Source: Azonexaceae bacterium (GTDB taxonomy: Bacteria; Pseudomonadota; Gammaproteobacteria; Burkholderiales; Rhodocyclaceae). Taken from it: DNA of 23,657 nucleotides. The stretch is from positions 1 to 23,657 of the forward strand of contig SSTA01000106.1 in assembly GCA_009469685.1 (NCBI GenBank), read 5' to 3'. Shown piece after piece: positions 1 through 7,214 of the stretch; positions within the stretch are counted from its first letter, which is position 1, and each line of letters opens with the position of its first letter. A program made the translations under genes and the position numbers. A model generated the notes under the pieces. The model was given only the letters and a program-made list of their open reading frames with translations, did not search any database and was not told the DNA's origin.

Positions 1-25
1 CACATATGAAATTCTGGATCCACGG

Positions 26-55
26 TTGACCTCGTGCGCTAGGGTCGGAAATACT
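26..55 (+). promoter_or_regulatory. Possible sigma-70 promoter for the phytochelatin synthase-like gene
   Basis: TTGACC (26-31) and AATACT (50-55) are separated by 18 bp just upstream of the first gene. The predicted start of transcription would fall almost on the ATG at 63, so either the mRNA is nearly leaderless or translation begins at the in-frame ATG at 87. This is a match by eye to the -35/-10 consensus, without other support. Confidence 0.3.
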
Positions 56-62
56 TTTTCGG

Positions 63-893
63 ATGCTTCGCTTGAATTTCCGATCCATGCCTGCGTTTCT
101 ATTCGTCCGCATTGCGCTCGCTTGCGCACTGGCAGTTGCCCAGCTCCCGGCAGCATTCGCTCTGGATTCCGCGCCTGCGATCACGGTTCAGGAGCTTGTG
201 CCCTTCTCGTCCGACGAGGGTTTGGCTCGCTTGGCGCGATCGACTGCAAAAGTCGATTTTCCCGCGCTCGCCAACCAGTTCGAGCCGCAGTCCAACGCCG
301 CCTTCTGTGGCCCGACGGCAGCGGCCATCGTGCTCAACGCCCTACGTAGCGGAAGCCCCGATCTGCCCCGCGACCGGAGTCGCCTGCGTCCGGACGACCT
401 TCGCTTCATGGCGAACGGTATCGATGCCGCGATCCCGCGGTTTACTCAGGACAACGTAATCGCCAAGGGCCGGAAGACACGCGCGCAGATCCTGGGCGAG
501 CCGATGACGATCAATGGAAGACAGATTCACGATTTTGGCTATCAGCTTCGCCAACTCGACGAAATGCTCCGAGCAAACGGTGCATGGACTGTGCTCACCG
601 TGGTCGACGACTACAGGAGTGCAGAGGCCATTCGCAGCGAGCTGGTTGAAAACCTCCAGCGTCCAGGCAACTACGTCATCGTCGCCTACCGGCGAGACGC
701 CGTAGGCCAACGCGGAGGCGGACATATCTCTCCGCTTGGCGCTTACGATGCCGAATCCGACTCCTTCCTCGTCCTTGACGTCAATCCCGCAAATGCGGGT
801 TGGGTGTGGATGTCGACGACAGCGCTGGTCAGGGGGATGCGCACCTTCGATACGGTCGAAAACCGGGGCTATATTTTGGTTGGCTGGCCCTGA
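63..893 (+). CDS. Secreted phytochelatin synthase-like cysteine protease (glutathione gamma-glutamylcysteine hydrolase/transpeptidase)
   Basis: This 276-aa protein carries the phytochelatin synthase catalytic domain. The papain-like triad is visible: Cys82 in AAFCGPTAAAIVLNAL, His221 in GGGHISPLGAYD, and Asp239 in LVLDVNP. Gln76 lies six residues before the Cys, and the 18-residue His-Asp spacing equals that of plant and Nostoc enzymes. The N-terminus (about residues 1-34) is a signal peptide: basic start, hydrophobic core, then AAFA. The enzyme is therefore probably periplasmic. Bacterial single-domain members mainly cleave Gly from glutathione rather than polymerise phytochelatin; that activity is inferred here. 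The second, Cys-rich plant domain is absent, as is normal in bacteria. Two starts are possible, ATG 63 and ATG 87; neither has a clear SD, and both keep the signal peptide. It stands alone, with no metal-efflux genes beside it. Confidence 0.9.
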   Translation: MLRLNFRSMPAFLFVRIALACALAVAQLPAAFALDSAPAITVQELVPFSSDEGLARLARSTAKVDFPALANQFEPQSNAAFCGPTAAAIVLNALRSGSPDLPRDRSRLRPDDLRFMANGIDAAIPRFTQDNVIAKGRKTRAQILGEPMTINGRQIHDFGYQLRQLDEMLRANGAWTVLTVVDDYRSAEAIRSELVENLQRPGNYVIVAYRRDAVGQRGGGHISPLGAYDAESDSFLVLDVNPANAGWVWMSTTALVRGMRTFDTVENRGYILVGWP

Positions 894-1423
894 CTCAAAG
901 TCATGGCGGGGCATGAGCCGCTCGTCGCGGGCGCCTCCGATCGGCATGACCAGGATTCGGCCGCTTCGGCGCCTGCGGGGAAATGCCGGGCCGCTAGCGG
1001 TGCATGGGTAACCCGGCCCAGAATCGCGCTGCTTCCCCCTCGATCTCCACCCCCGCCCGAAACTTCCCGCAGCGCCTAGGCAGCGACACCTGCGTCTGTC
1101 TTTCGCGGCTTCGCCGTACGGGTCGTCCTGTGCGCCTCAGCCGGCCGCATCCGACGGTTCCGCAATACAGGAGCAGATCGATCTGGCCGGTGACGGGGTG
1201 GCCGCCGCGTATCGGGCATCAACGTCGACCGGATCAAGGATTTCGTCGAAGCGGCGGAGAAGGTTACGGTAAGAGCCTTGCGCTTTCGCCAACAAGTACG
1301 GTGCCTTGCGGGGCGCCGTTTTGCAATGGCGGGTGGCATGGATGCGCTTTCGCGGGTGTCGGTCCCGCATTGCGCGCGTCGAGTCGTGCAGATGTGGAAC
1401 GGTCGGATCGGGGTGCGCGGGCC
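894..1423. other. 530-bp region without an intact gene; possible degraded small exported protein
   Basis: No convincing intact gene is present. The plus strand near 1101-1270 has protein-like stretches in different frames. One frame reads a signal-peptide-like FAVRVVLCASAG. Another reads QEQIDLAGDGVAAAYR (about 1168-1215). A third reads GINVDRIKDFVEAAEKV (from 1215). Joined, they resemble a short exported protein broken by at least two frameshifts. No start codon with an SD is seen. Chance GC-rich coding-like sequence is the alternative. Confidence 0.3.
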
Positions 1424-1933
1424 TCAGTCGCCTTGCTGGTACCAGCGGTAGCCCGTGCCCGACCAGTAGATGAGCCCGCTGGCGGACTCGGTCTTGATCA
1501 CCATGAGCGCGTCTCCCCGTAGCCGTGGCGGCGACCCGGGCTGGGCGCCCCGCTCGACGAGGCCCTTGCCGTAGACGTACCAGGCATCCATCCACGAGAA
1601 GTCATCGCCTCCATTCCCCACGGGCCGCCCGGCTCCCAGGATGTGTATCGTTTTCGAGCCCGAATGGAAGACGGCGATTCCGGTTTTTCCGTTGTCTTTC
1701 CGCCGGATGAGGATGGCGGCGTCCGGGCGTCCGTCGCCATCGAAGTCGCCCTGGACGATGAACGGATTGAGACGATTCGAGTAGCTGAATTCCCGGAGCG
1801 AGGTCTGACCCGTTAGCGCCGACCGGACATGGGGAGGAATGCTTTCGAGCTGGGCGAAGGGGATGTCGTCTTCGCCGGTGGCAAGGGCTCCGGTAGCGGC
1901 CAGGGAGCAAAGGGCAGCAATCGCGAATCGCAC
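1424..1933 (-). CDS. Exported protein with a VCBS/FG-GAP-like calcium-loop motif, function unknown
   Basis: This encodes 169 aa from a GTG at 1933, preceded by GGAG nine bases upstream on the minus strand. A short signal peptide is visible (MRFAIAALCSLAATGALA). Residues 63-71 read DFDGDGRPD, the DxDxDG calcium-binding loop typical of FG-GAP/VCBS beta-propeller repeats, followed by the usual hydrophobic strand AAILI. Only one such repeat is obvious, so this is not a full propeller. The C-terminus is rich in aromatic residues (SWMDAWYVYGKG, YWSGTGYRWYQQ). It follows the His-rich protein gene on the same strand after 113 bp, so they may be co-transcribed. I do not recognise a named family and assign no function. 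Confidence 0.75.
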   Translation of the reverse strand: MRFAIAALCSLAATGALATGEDDIPFAQLESIPPHVRSALTGQTSLREFSYSNRLNPFIVQGDFDGDGRPDAAILIRRKDNGKTGIAVFHSGSKTIHILGAGRPVGNGGDDFSWMDAWYVYGKGLVERGAQPGSPPRLRGDALMVIKTESASGLIYWSGTGYRWYQQGD

Positions 1934-2046
1934 GGATTGGGCTCCGGAAGGAGTGTGGATTCCCGGATAACCGCCGGCGGTCAGCGGTTGTCGGTCACCC
2001 AGATGGTTTCGCGATCATAGCGGGCTGCGGTCTCGATCGGAAGCCC

Positions 2047-2466
2047 TCACCAGCCGGGTGGCTGGACCAGTTGCCAACCCTCTGGACAGTACGGGGTGCT
2101 GGGGTAGTAGCGGCCTGCGGAAGAGCAGTAATACTGCGCATTCGCGGGTGGAGGCGGCGGCATCGGGGCATAGGCGGCCGGCGGGTATACGGGGACAGGG
2201 CGGACCTCGCGTACCGGTCTCTCCGGCTCGGACAGGGCGGCGCCCAGCGCCAATCCGACGACGCCCAGGGCGATTGCCGGTCCGAGCCACTCCGAACCCC
2301 GGTCGTGACGTCGCTCGTGGCGATAGTGACCGTCGTAACGATAGTGGCTGTCGTGGCGTGGGCGATCATCGTAACGATGGCTGTGCCAGCCGTCCCCGGC
2401 GAAGGTGTCGAGGGGGAGGGAAGTGGCCAGAGTGAGCGCGATGAGCGATCGGGCGATGGTTTTCAT
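2047..2466 (-). CDS. His-rich exported protein with C-terminal YYC...YYP...C..GW motif
   Basis: This encodes 139 aa from ATG 2466, chosen because GGAG lies seven bases upstream; the longer reading from 2502 adds 12 residues with no SD. The signal peptide is MKTIARSLIALTLATSLPLDTFA. A His/Tyr/Arg/Asp-rich segment follows (HSHRY, HDSHYRYDGHYRHERRHD), then a Gly/Ala hydrophobic stretch (AIALGVVGLALGAAL) that could be a membrane or glycine-zipper segment, then a Pro-rich linker. The end holds two Cys in an aromatic context (YYCSSAGRYYPSTPYCPEGW). This terminal motif recurs in many small exported proteobacterial proteins of unknown role. The His cluster suggests metal binding, which is inference only. 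It probably leads a two-gene transcript with the gene ending at 1424. Confidence 0.8.
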   Translation of the reverse strand: MKTIARSLIALTLATSLPLDTFAGDGWHSHRYDDRPRHDSHYRYDGHYRHERRHDRGSEWLGPAIALGVVGLALGAALSEPERPVREVRPVPVYPPAAYAPMPPPPPANAQYYCSSAGRYYPSTPYCPEGWQLVQPPGW

Positions 2467-2532
2467 TGAGTAACTCCGCGTGTGGTTACGCACATAACGC
2501 ATGGGTCGACGCGATGAAGGACGCTGATTTGT

Positions 2533-2566
2533 AACCGGAAGTGTCCGGTTCGAGGACTGGACCGGA
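2533..2566. repeat. Nested inverted repeats, candidate operator or hairpin
   Basis: AACCGGA (2533-2539) and TCCGGTT (2544-2550) form a perfect 7-bp inverted repeat around a 4-nt loop. TCCGGT (2544-2549) can also pair with ACCGGA (2561-2566), which is followed by TTTT. The two hairpins share an arm and so exclude each other. The cluster lies between the divergent His-rich protein gene and the tiny ORFs at 2630-2904. It could be a regulator site for either side, or a weak attenuator. Confidence 0.5.
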
Positions 2567-2629
2567 TTTTGCTAATTCATTAACAAGCAGTGCATTTCTC
2601 TATTCTCGATACGCGAAAGGAGTTTTCCC

Positions 2630-2719
2630 ATGGATCAGCGCCAAACCCCACCGCGTGGTGGAAAGCTCGGATTGGTCACCCTTCCCCTGATCGGAGGTGA
2701 GCGATGTCGATCCGATTAA
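2630..2719 (+). CDS. Possible 29-codon leader peptide
   Basis: ATG at 2630 follows the SD-like AAAGGAG at 2617-2622 with normal spacing. The reading frame gives a 29-aa peptide (MDQRQTPPRGGKLGLVTLPL, then IGGERCRSD) ending in TAA at 2717-2719. It overlaps the start of the next small ORF (ATG 2704) by 16 bases, and the SD of that ORF lies inside it, an arrangement suited to translational coupling. There is no family match I recognise. It could also be a chance ORF. Confidence 0.3.
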   Translation: MDQRQTPPRGGKLGLVTLPLIGGERCRSD

Positions 2720-2904
2720 ACGAGGAATGCCTGTTCTGGATGCGGCTTGCTGCCTTCGCCCATTTGTCGGAAACCTTACTCGCCACTGGAGCTTCCGAGC
2801 GGGATGCGGAGGAACTGCTGCTGGGCTGGTCTCTCCCGGGCAGTTTGCCTTCGCGCTACGCCTGTTTGTCGGGTGGCGCAGCCAACGCTACCGTGTTCGG
2901 CTGA
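2704..2904 (+). CDS. Possible small protein, 66 aa, unknown
   Basis: ATG at 2704 has a near-ideal SD (GGAGG at 2693-2697) six bases upstream. The product is 66 aa. The first 40 residues look helical and acidic (MSIRLNEECLFWMRLAAF, then SERDAEELLLGW). The rest (SLPSRYACLSGGAANATVFG) looks low in structure, so the real gene may be a truncated remnant. It overlaps the 29-codon ORF upstream and precedes the heme-sensor kinase by 180 bp on the same strand. No family is recognised. Overlapping open frames in the same stretch have weaker starts. Confidence 0.35.
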   Translation: MSIRLNEECLFWMRLAAFAHLSETLLATGASERDAEELLLGWSLPGSLPSRYACLSGGAANATVFG

Positions 2905-2907
2905 GCG

Positions 2908-2981
2908 AGGCACCGGAAGCGGGCTTAGGCACCGGAATGGTGCTCTTGGCGCTCGGCCAGTCGGCTGGTATCTTAGGCACC
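2908..2981 (+). repeat. Short direct repeats AGGCACCGGAA / TTAGGCACC
   Basis: AGGCACCGGAA occurs at 2908-2918 and 2927-2937, and TTAGGCACC occurs at 2925-2933 and 2973-2981, all in the gap upstream of the kinase gene. They could be regulator half-sites for the kinase promoter or relics of a slipped duplication. Confidence 0.35.
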
Positions 2982-3072
2982 CCGATGCTGTGCGGGCCGA
3001 GGGCTCTCTAGATTTGCGACCTCTGCGTTCTTGGTTTCGGGGTTGAAGCAATTGCGCCTCATGAAGCCTACC

Positions 3073-3088
3073 AGGGAGGGAAGTCTTG
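3073..3088 (+). promoter_or_regulatory. SD sequence fixing a TTG start for the heme-sensor kinase
   Basis: The purine run AGGGAGGG (3073-3080) lies five bases before TTG 3086-3088. The next in-frame ATG (3101) would be 20 bases from this SD, which is too far. TTG is therefore the preferred start. Confidence 0.6.
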
Positions 3089-4858
3089 CCGCGCGCGCCG
3101 ATGCTTGTGTCCGATCGCCGGTGGTGGTTCGTCTTTCTGGTGTTCTGGGCGGCGGTAGTCGGCCTTTCCCTGTGGGTCCATGTGGCCGATACCCGGGAGC
3201 ATTCCCAGGGAATCGCCCTCGAGGGGGCTCGCAACATGTTCCGCATGGTGGTCCTGGTGCGCTCGTGGAATGCTTCCCATGGCGGCGTGTATGTTCCCGT
3301 GACGCCGGAAACCCAGCCCAATCCCTACCTTGAGCACCCGCGCCGGGACGTGACTACCCTGGAGGGGAAGGCGTTGACCCTGGTCAATCCGGCCTTCATG
3401 ACCCGGCAGTTGGGGGAGTTGGCCCAACGCCAGGGGGGGGTTGTCTTCCACATCACCAGCCGTCGGCCCATTCGCCCCGGCAATCGTCCGGACGACTGGG
3501 AGGACGGAGCGCTGCTTCGTTTCGAAGCTGGGGTGGATGAGGTTTGGCAGGTCGTCGGGGAAGAGACGTCTCATCCACAATTGCGTTATATGGCTCCCTT
3601 GAAGGTCACCGCCAACTGCCTCAGTTGCCACGAAAAGCAGGGTTATCGAGAAGGAGACATTCGTGGCGGCATCAGCGTGTCGCTGCCTTACGCCGAGGTC
3701 GAGGCGGCTGCCGCGCAGTCGATCCGGCAGAACTGGGTGACCCACGGTGCCATCTTTCTTCTTGGCGCGGCAGTAGGTTTCGTGCTCCTAGAAGCCCTGC
3801 GTCGCCGCTGGATCTATTTGGCAGCCACGATTACCCAATTGGAGCAGGCGCAGGGAGAGCTGTTGGCGGTCAATCGCACTGTCGGCGCGGCTAGGGAAGC
3901 CGCCGAAGCGGCCAGCCGGGCCAAGACGGCCTTCCTGGCCAATATGAGCCACGAATTGCGCACGCCGATGAATGCCATTACCGGATTTGCCTACCTGCTG
4001 AGGCGCGAGGTAGCGGAGCCGAGGCAGAGGGAGATGGTGGGCAAGATAGACCGGGCGGCCCGCAATCTGCTGACGACCATCGATCAGGTGCTCGATCTGG
4101 CCAGGCTGGAGGCCGGGACTCTGGTGGCAGAGAACCGCCCGTTTTCAGCCCGGGATCTGGTCGAGAGGGAGGCCGCACGCGTGCGAGCGGATCTCGGTGC
4201 CCTGGGCAGGGAGGACGAGTGCTTCGTCGAGGTGGGGGCAGAGGTGCCGCAACGCGTGATCGGCGACCAAAGGCATATGGCCGAGATTCTTCAGCATTTC
4301 GCAAGCAACGCGGTCAAGTTTTCGCAACGCGGTCCGATAGTCCTGCGGCTGAGTTGCGCGGTCGGGACCGCGGGACCGGCGCTGGAATTTGCGGTCATCG
4401 ACCAGGGTATCGGCATTCATCCGGATTCCCTGCCGACTCTCTTCCAACCGTTCCTCCAGGTGGATGATACGAGCACGCGACGCTTTGGCGGCAAGGGAAT
4501 AGGCTTGGTCATTTGCCGACGCCTCGCACAATTGCTGGGCGGGGAGGTGGGGGTGGAGAGCCGACTCGGCGAAGGCAGCCGGTTCTGGTTCCGGGTGGGG
4601 GTCGGGTTGGAACCCGGGGCGAATCCTGTTGCCGCGTCTCCCGAGCTGGATGCCGAGGCCGAAGAGCGGAGGACCGGCGAGCTTCTGGCTTTTCTCGAGG
4701 AGGACAATCCGCGAGCCGTGCGCCACTGGAACGAGCATCGGGTGGCGATTCGGAGGCGCCTGGCTCAGAGTGCGGATGAAGTCGGGGAGGCGGTTTCGTC
4801 TTGCGACTTTCCGCGAGCGGCAGAATTGCTCCGCCGCGCTCTGGGCGGGAAATCCTAG
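3086..4858 (+). CDS. Membrane sensor histidine kinase with DUF3365 c-type heme sensor domain
   Basis: This is a 590-aa kinase. TM1 spans about 15-33. The outer domain (about 34-215) is of DUF3365/Tll0287 type and contains N-CLSCH: Cys178 and Cys181 for covalent heme c, His182 as axial ligand. TM2 is about 220-237. A short coiled segment leads to HisKA with His289 in NMSHELRTPMNAITGF. The ATPase domain has an N-box (HFASNAVKFS, about 404-413), G1 DQGIGI (439-444) and G2 GKGIGL (469-474). Residues 525-590 form an extra helical tail (ELLAFLEEDNPRAVRHW ... CDFPRAAELLRRAL) of a kind I associate with hybrid kinases, where it follows a receiver; no receiver is present here. Heme c implies redox, NO or other gas sensing outside the inner membrane (inference). 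No response regulator lies nearby, so its partner is unknown. Confidence 0.9.
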   Translation: MPRAPMLVSDRRWWFVFLVFWAAVVGLSLWVHVADTREHSQGIALEGARNMFRMVVLVRSWNASHGGVYVPVTPETQPNPYLEHPRRDVTTLEGKALTLVNPAFMTRQLGELAQRQGGVVFHITSRRPIRPGNRPDDWEDGALLRFEAGVDEVWQVVGEETSHPQLRYMAPLKVTANCLSCHEKQGYREGDIRGGISVSLPYAEVEAAAAQSIRQNWVTHGAIFLLGAAVGFVLLEALRRRWIYLAATITQLEQAQGELLAVNRTVGAAREAAEAASRAKTAFLANMSHELRTPMNAITGFAYLLRREVAEPRQREMVGKIDRAARNLLTTIDQVLDLARLEAGTLVAENRPFSARDLVEREAARVRADLGALGREDECFVEVGAEVPQRVIGDQRHMAEILQHFASNAVKFSQRGPIVLRLSCAVGTAGPALEFAVIDQGIGIHPDSLPTLFQPFLQVDDTSTRRFGGKGIGLVICRRLAQLLGGEVGVESRLGEGSRFWFRVGVGLEPGANPVAASPELDAEAEERRTGELLAFLEEDNPRAVRHWNEHRVAIRRRLAQSADEVGEAVSSCDFPRAAELLRRALGGKS

Positions 4859-4952
4859 GGGTGCGACCACAGGCGCCTAAAGCAAGTGCCCGCGCGCCGT
4901 CTCCGGAAGTCCCTGCAGGCAAACTTTGGCGAGGCACCTTGGGCAGCGGGTG

Positions 4953-5474
4953 TCACTCCGGCTGGCCGGGAGCGCTGGGCAAGACGCCGAAAATCAGGAT
5001 GGGTCGGCCGAGCAGCGGGTCAAAGCCGAGGGGAACTATGGCGAGGGATGGATCCTCGATCAAGGGGACGTGCTCCCGGACCCACGCGCGAGCCGCCGAG
5101 CGCGCCTCGTCAAAACTGGTAAAACAGGCGTCGACCTCCGGTTCCCGGACCGGTCGGAATTGCCCGGTCCGGCGATCGAGGAGGGTATCGGTGTCCAGGC
5201 GCTGGACACCGTAGCCGCAGGCCGCTCGTGGAAGCGGTAGATCTTCGAGGTTGAAGGCATGGCCGAAAGCATCCTCGCCGAAGGCCAGAGGATCGAGGCC
5301 GCGATGGCCGGTCAGGATTTCGACCAATTCCGCGCGCAGGGCATTACGAACGCGAAGGGCTGCCTCTCCGTTAAGTCTCGGCAATGCTTCCGCAAGCTTC
5401 TCCAGGGCGCTGGAGGTCGCGCGATCAAGGGCGTCGGCAAGGGTGGGATCGTCTATGAAGAGAGGCCGGTTCAT
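4953..5474 (-). CDS. Conserved-looking hypothetical protein, 173 aa
   Basis: I do not recognise a family. The 173-aa product has no signal peptide or membrane segment and should be cytoplasmic. The N-terminal half (residues 1-60) is predicted helical, with heptad-like Leu/Ala (TLADALDRATSSALEKLAEAL). The C-terminal half has FDEARSAARAWVREHV followed by a strand-rich AIVPLGFDPLLGRPILIFGV, suggesting a small alpha/beta fold. The ATG at 5474 has only a weak SD (ACGGGA). It is convergent with the kinase gene and divergent from the DUF47 gene, which starts 75 bp away. Its codon use resembles that of its neighbours, so it looks like a resident gene. Confidence 0.7.
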   Translation of the reverse strand: MNRPLFIDDPTLADALDRATSSALEKLAEALPRLNGEAALRVRNALRAELVEILTGHRGLDPLAFGEDAFGHAFNLEDLPLPRAACGYGVQRLDTDTLLDRRTGQFRPVREPEVDACFTSFDEARSAARAWVREHVPLIEDPSLAIVPLGFDPLLGRPILIFGVLPSAPGQPE

Positions 5475-5508
5475 TCCCGTATTTAAGCACGGGCGGCGGA
5501 GGGGGCCG

Positions 5509-5517
5509 TGCTAGAAT
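5509..5517 (+). promoter_or_regulatory. Extended -10 element for the DUF47–pit operon
   Basis: TGCTAGAAT fits an extended -10 (TGnTAtAAT-like) 33 bp before the ATG at 5550. No good -35 is visible at 16-18 bp, which is acceptable for extended -10 promoters. No Pho box is evident. Confidence 0.4.
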
Positions 5518-5549
5518 GCGCCCGGTCAAAAAACTGTAACGGGACGGTC

Positions 5550-6188
5550 ATGTTCGGACGATTGATGCCCAAAGAGGCGAAATACTTCGACTTCTTCAAT
5601 GCACACGCCGAGCACATCGTCCATGGGGGCGAGGCCCTGGTGGGACTGATCGGTGCCCTGGTGGATTCCCCGGGAGAGGCCGTCAAGTTCGCCGAGGCCA
5701 TCGACACCCACGAAACCGCCGCCGATCGCATCACCCATGAGACCATGGCGGCGCTCCATACGTCGTTCATCACGCCGTTCGACCGCGACGAAATCCACCA
5801 GCTCATCAGCGGCATGGACGACATCCTGGACCTCACCCAGGACGTTGCCGAATCGATGAATCTCTACGATATCAAGCGGGTGACCCCGGAAGCCAAGCTG
5901 TTGGCCGAGATTTGCCTCCACTGCTGTCAGCGGGTCAAGGGCGCCGTGGGCCTGCTCCGGTCCATGGACAACGCGTCCGCCATTCTCAAGATCTGTCACG
6001 AGATCGACAAATTGGAGTCGGATGCGGATCGCATCATGCGGGAAGCCATGTCCAAGCTCTTCCGCGAGGAGAGCGACGTCCTGCAGGTCATCAAGCTCAA
6101 GGCCATCTACGAACTCCTGGAAACGGTCACCGATCGCTGCGAGGATGTCGCCAACACCATCGAAGGCATCGTCCTCGAGAATTCCTGA
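5550..6188 (+). CDS. DUF47/PhoU-like phosphate transport regulator
   Basis: The start is ATG 5550 (MFGRLMPKEAKYFDFF), the typical N-terminus of DUF47 proteins; the reading from 5508 adds 14 unlikely residues. The 212-aa product is all-helical and PhoU-like. Acidic/His motifs in each half bind metal in this family: DTHETAADRITHE near 53-65 and HEIDKLESDADRIMREA near 150-166. The two similar halves match the PhoU three-helix-bundle duplication. DUF47 proteins are encoded immediately before Pit transporters and are thought to modulate low-affinity phosphate uptake at the inner membrane. Here the pit gene starts 18 bp downstream on the same strand, which supports this role. Length is normal for the family. 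Confidence 0.93.
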   Translation: MFGRLMPKEAKYFDFFNAHAEHIVHGGEALVGLIGALVDSPGEAVKFAEAIDTHETAADRITHETMAALHTSFITPFDRDEIHQLISGMDDILDLTQDVAESMNLYDIKRVTPEAKLLAEICLHCCQRVKGAVGLLRSMDNASAILKICHEIDKLESDADRIMREAMSKLFREESDVLQVIKLKAIYELLETVTDRCEDVANTIEGIVLENS

Positions 6189-6206
6189 GCGTATCCGGCC
6201 AACCGC

Positions 6207-7214
6207 ATGGACCACCTCCAGATCAGCCTGGCCGTCGTGACGTTCCTCGTCTTGGTCGCCTTGGCCTTCGATTTCATGAACGGCTTCCACGATGCCGCCA
6301 ATTCCATCGCGACCATCGTCTCGACCCGGGTACTCAAACCCCATCAGGCGGTGATCTGGGCATCGGCATTCAATTTCATCGCCTTCTTCATCTTCCAGCT
6401 CAAGGTCGCCACAACCATAGGCAAGGGCACCATCGATCCGGCGGTCGTCGATCACTACATCATCTTTGGCGCCCTGGTGGGCGCCATCGTCTGGAATATC
6501 GTCACCTGGTATTACGGTATTCCTTCTTCGTCGTCCCACGCCCTGATCGGTGGTCTGGTCGGGGCTGCGATGGCCAAGGTCGGTCCGGCTGGCCTCATCT
6601 GGAGCGGGGTGTGGAAGATCGTCGCCTTTATTTTCGTTGCGCCGATCCTTGGCTTCATCATCGGCGGCCTACTCATGGTCATCGTTTCGTGGCTGTGCCG
6701 AAAAACCGCACCCCGCAAGGTGGATAAGACTTTCCGACGCTTTCAGCTGCTCTCTGCCGCGGCCTACAGTCTGGGGCATGGGGGCAACGACGCCCAGAAG
6801 ACGGTCGGGATCATCTGGATGCTCTTGATCGCCGCTGGAATCTCCAACGGCGCCGACCCGGTTCCCAACTGGGTGGTTTTCTCCTGTTATGCCGCCATGG
6901 GCCTGGGAACTCTCTTCGGGGGATGGCGCATCGTCAAGACCATGGGCAACCGCATCACCAAGCTCAATCAGGCCCGCGGGTTCTGCGCCAACAGCGGTGG
7001 GGCGATCACGCTGTTTCTCGCCACGGGGTTGGGAATTCCGGTTTCCACCACCCACACCATCACCGGCGCCATCGCCGGCGTGGGTTCGACGCGCGGTGCC
7101 CGCCGGGTCCGCTGGGGAGTGGCCGGCGGGATCGTCTGGGCCTGGCTGTTGACCATTCCCTGCAGTGCCCTGATTGCTGCGTTCGCTTGGGTTTTAGGCA
7201 CCCTCTTCCTTTGA
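6207..7214 (+). CDS. pit: Low-affinity inorganic phosphate transporter, Pit family
   Basis: This 335-aa integral membrane protein takes up metal-phosphate with protons across the inner membrane. Both halves of the family's inverted duplication carry the signature: NGFHDAANSIAT near residues 25-36 and GHGGNDAQKTVG near 190-201. Further matches are YGIPSSSSHALIGGLVG (first half) and GIPVSTTHTITGAIAGVGS (second half), the paired loops of the PiT/PHO-4 fold. About ten hydrophobic helices are visible. Length fits the short bacterial PiT type. It follows the DUF47 gene by 18 bp and its stop codon overlaps a tiny downstream ORF (TTGA), so all three may be one transcript. Confidence 0.95.
   Translation: MDHLQISLAVVTFLVLVALAFDFMNGFHDAANSIATIVSTRVLKPHQAVIWASAFNFIAFFIFQLKVATTIGKGTIDPAVVDHYIIFGALVGAIVWNIVTWYYGIPSSSSHALIGGLVGAAMAKVGPAGLIWSGVWKIVAFIFVAPILGFIIGGLLMVIVSWLCRKTAPRKVDKTFRRFQLLSAAAYSLGHGGNDAQKTVGIIWMLLIAAGISNGADPVPNWVVFSCYAAMGLGTLFGGWRIVKTMGNRITKLNQARGFCANSGGAITLFLATGLGIPVSTTHTITGAIAGVGSTRGARRVRWGVAGGIVWAWLLTIPCSALIAAFAWVLGTLFL

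Noticed and set aside
1004..1522. 172-codon plus-strand frame in the first gap
   Set aside because: Arg/Pro/Ser-rich with no SD, and it overlaps the 3' end of the minus-strand VCBS-like gene; it looks GC-driven. Only pieces of other frames look protein-like.
5526..6539. Minus-strand 337-codon frame opposite DUF47/pit
   Set aside because: Low-complexity Asp/Gly/His sequence antisense to two well-supported genes.
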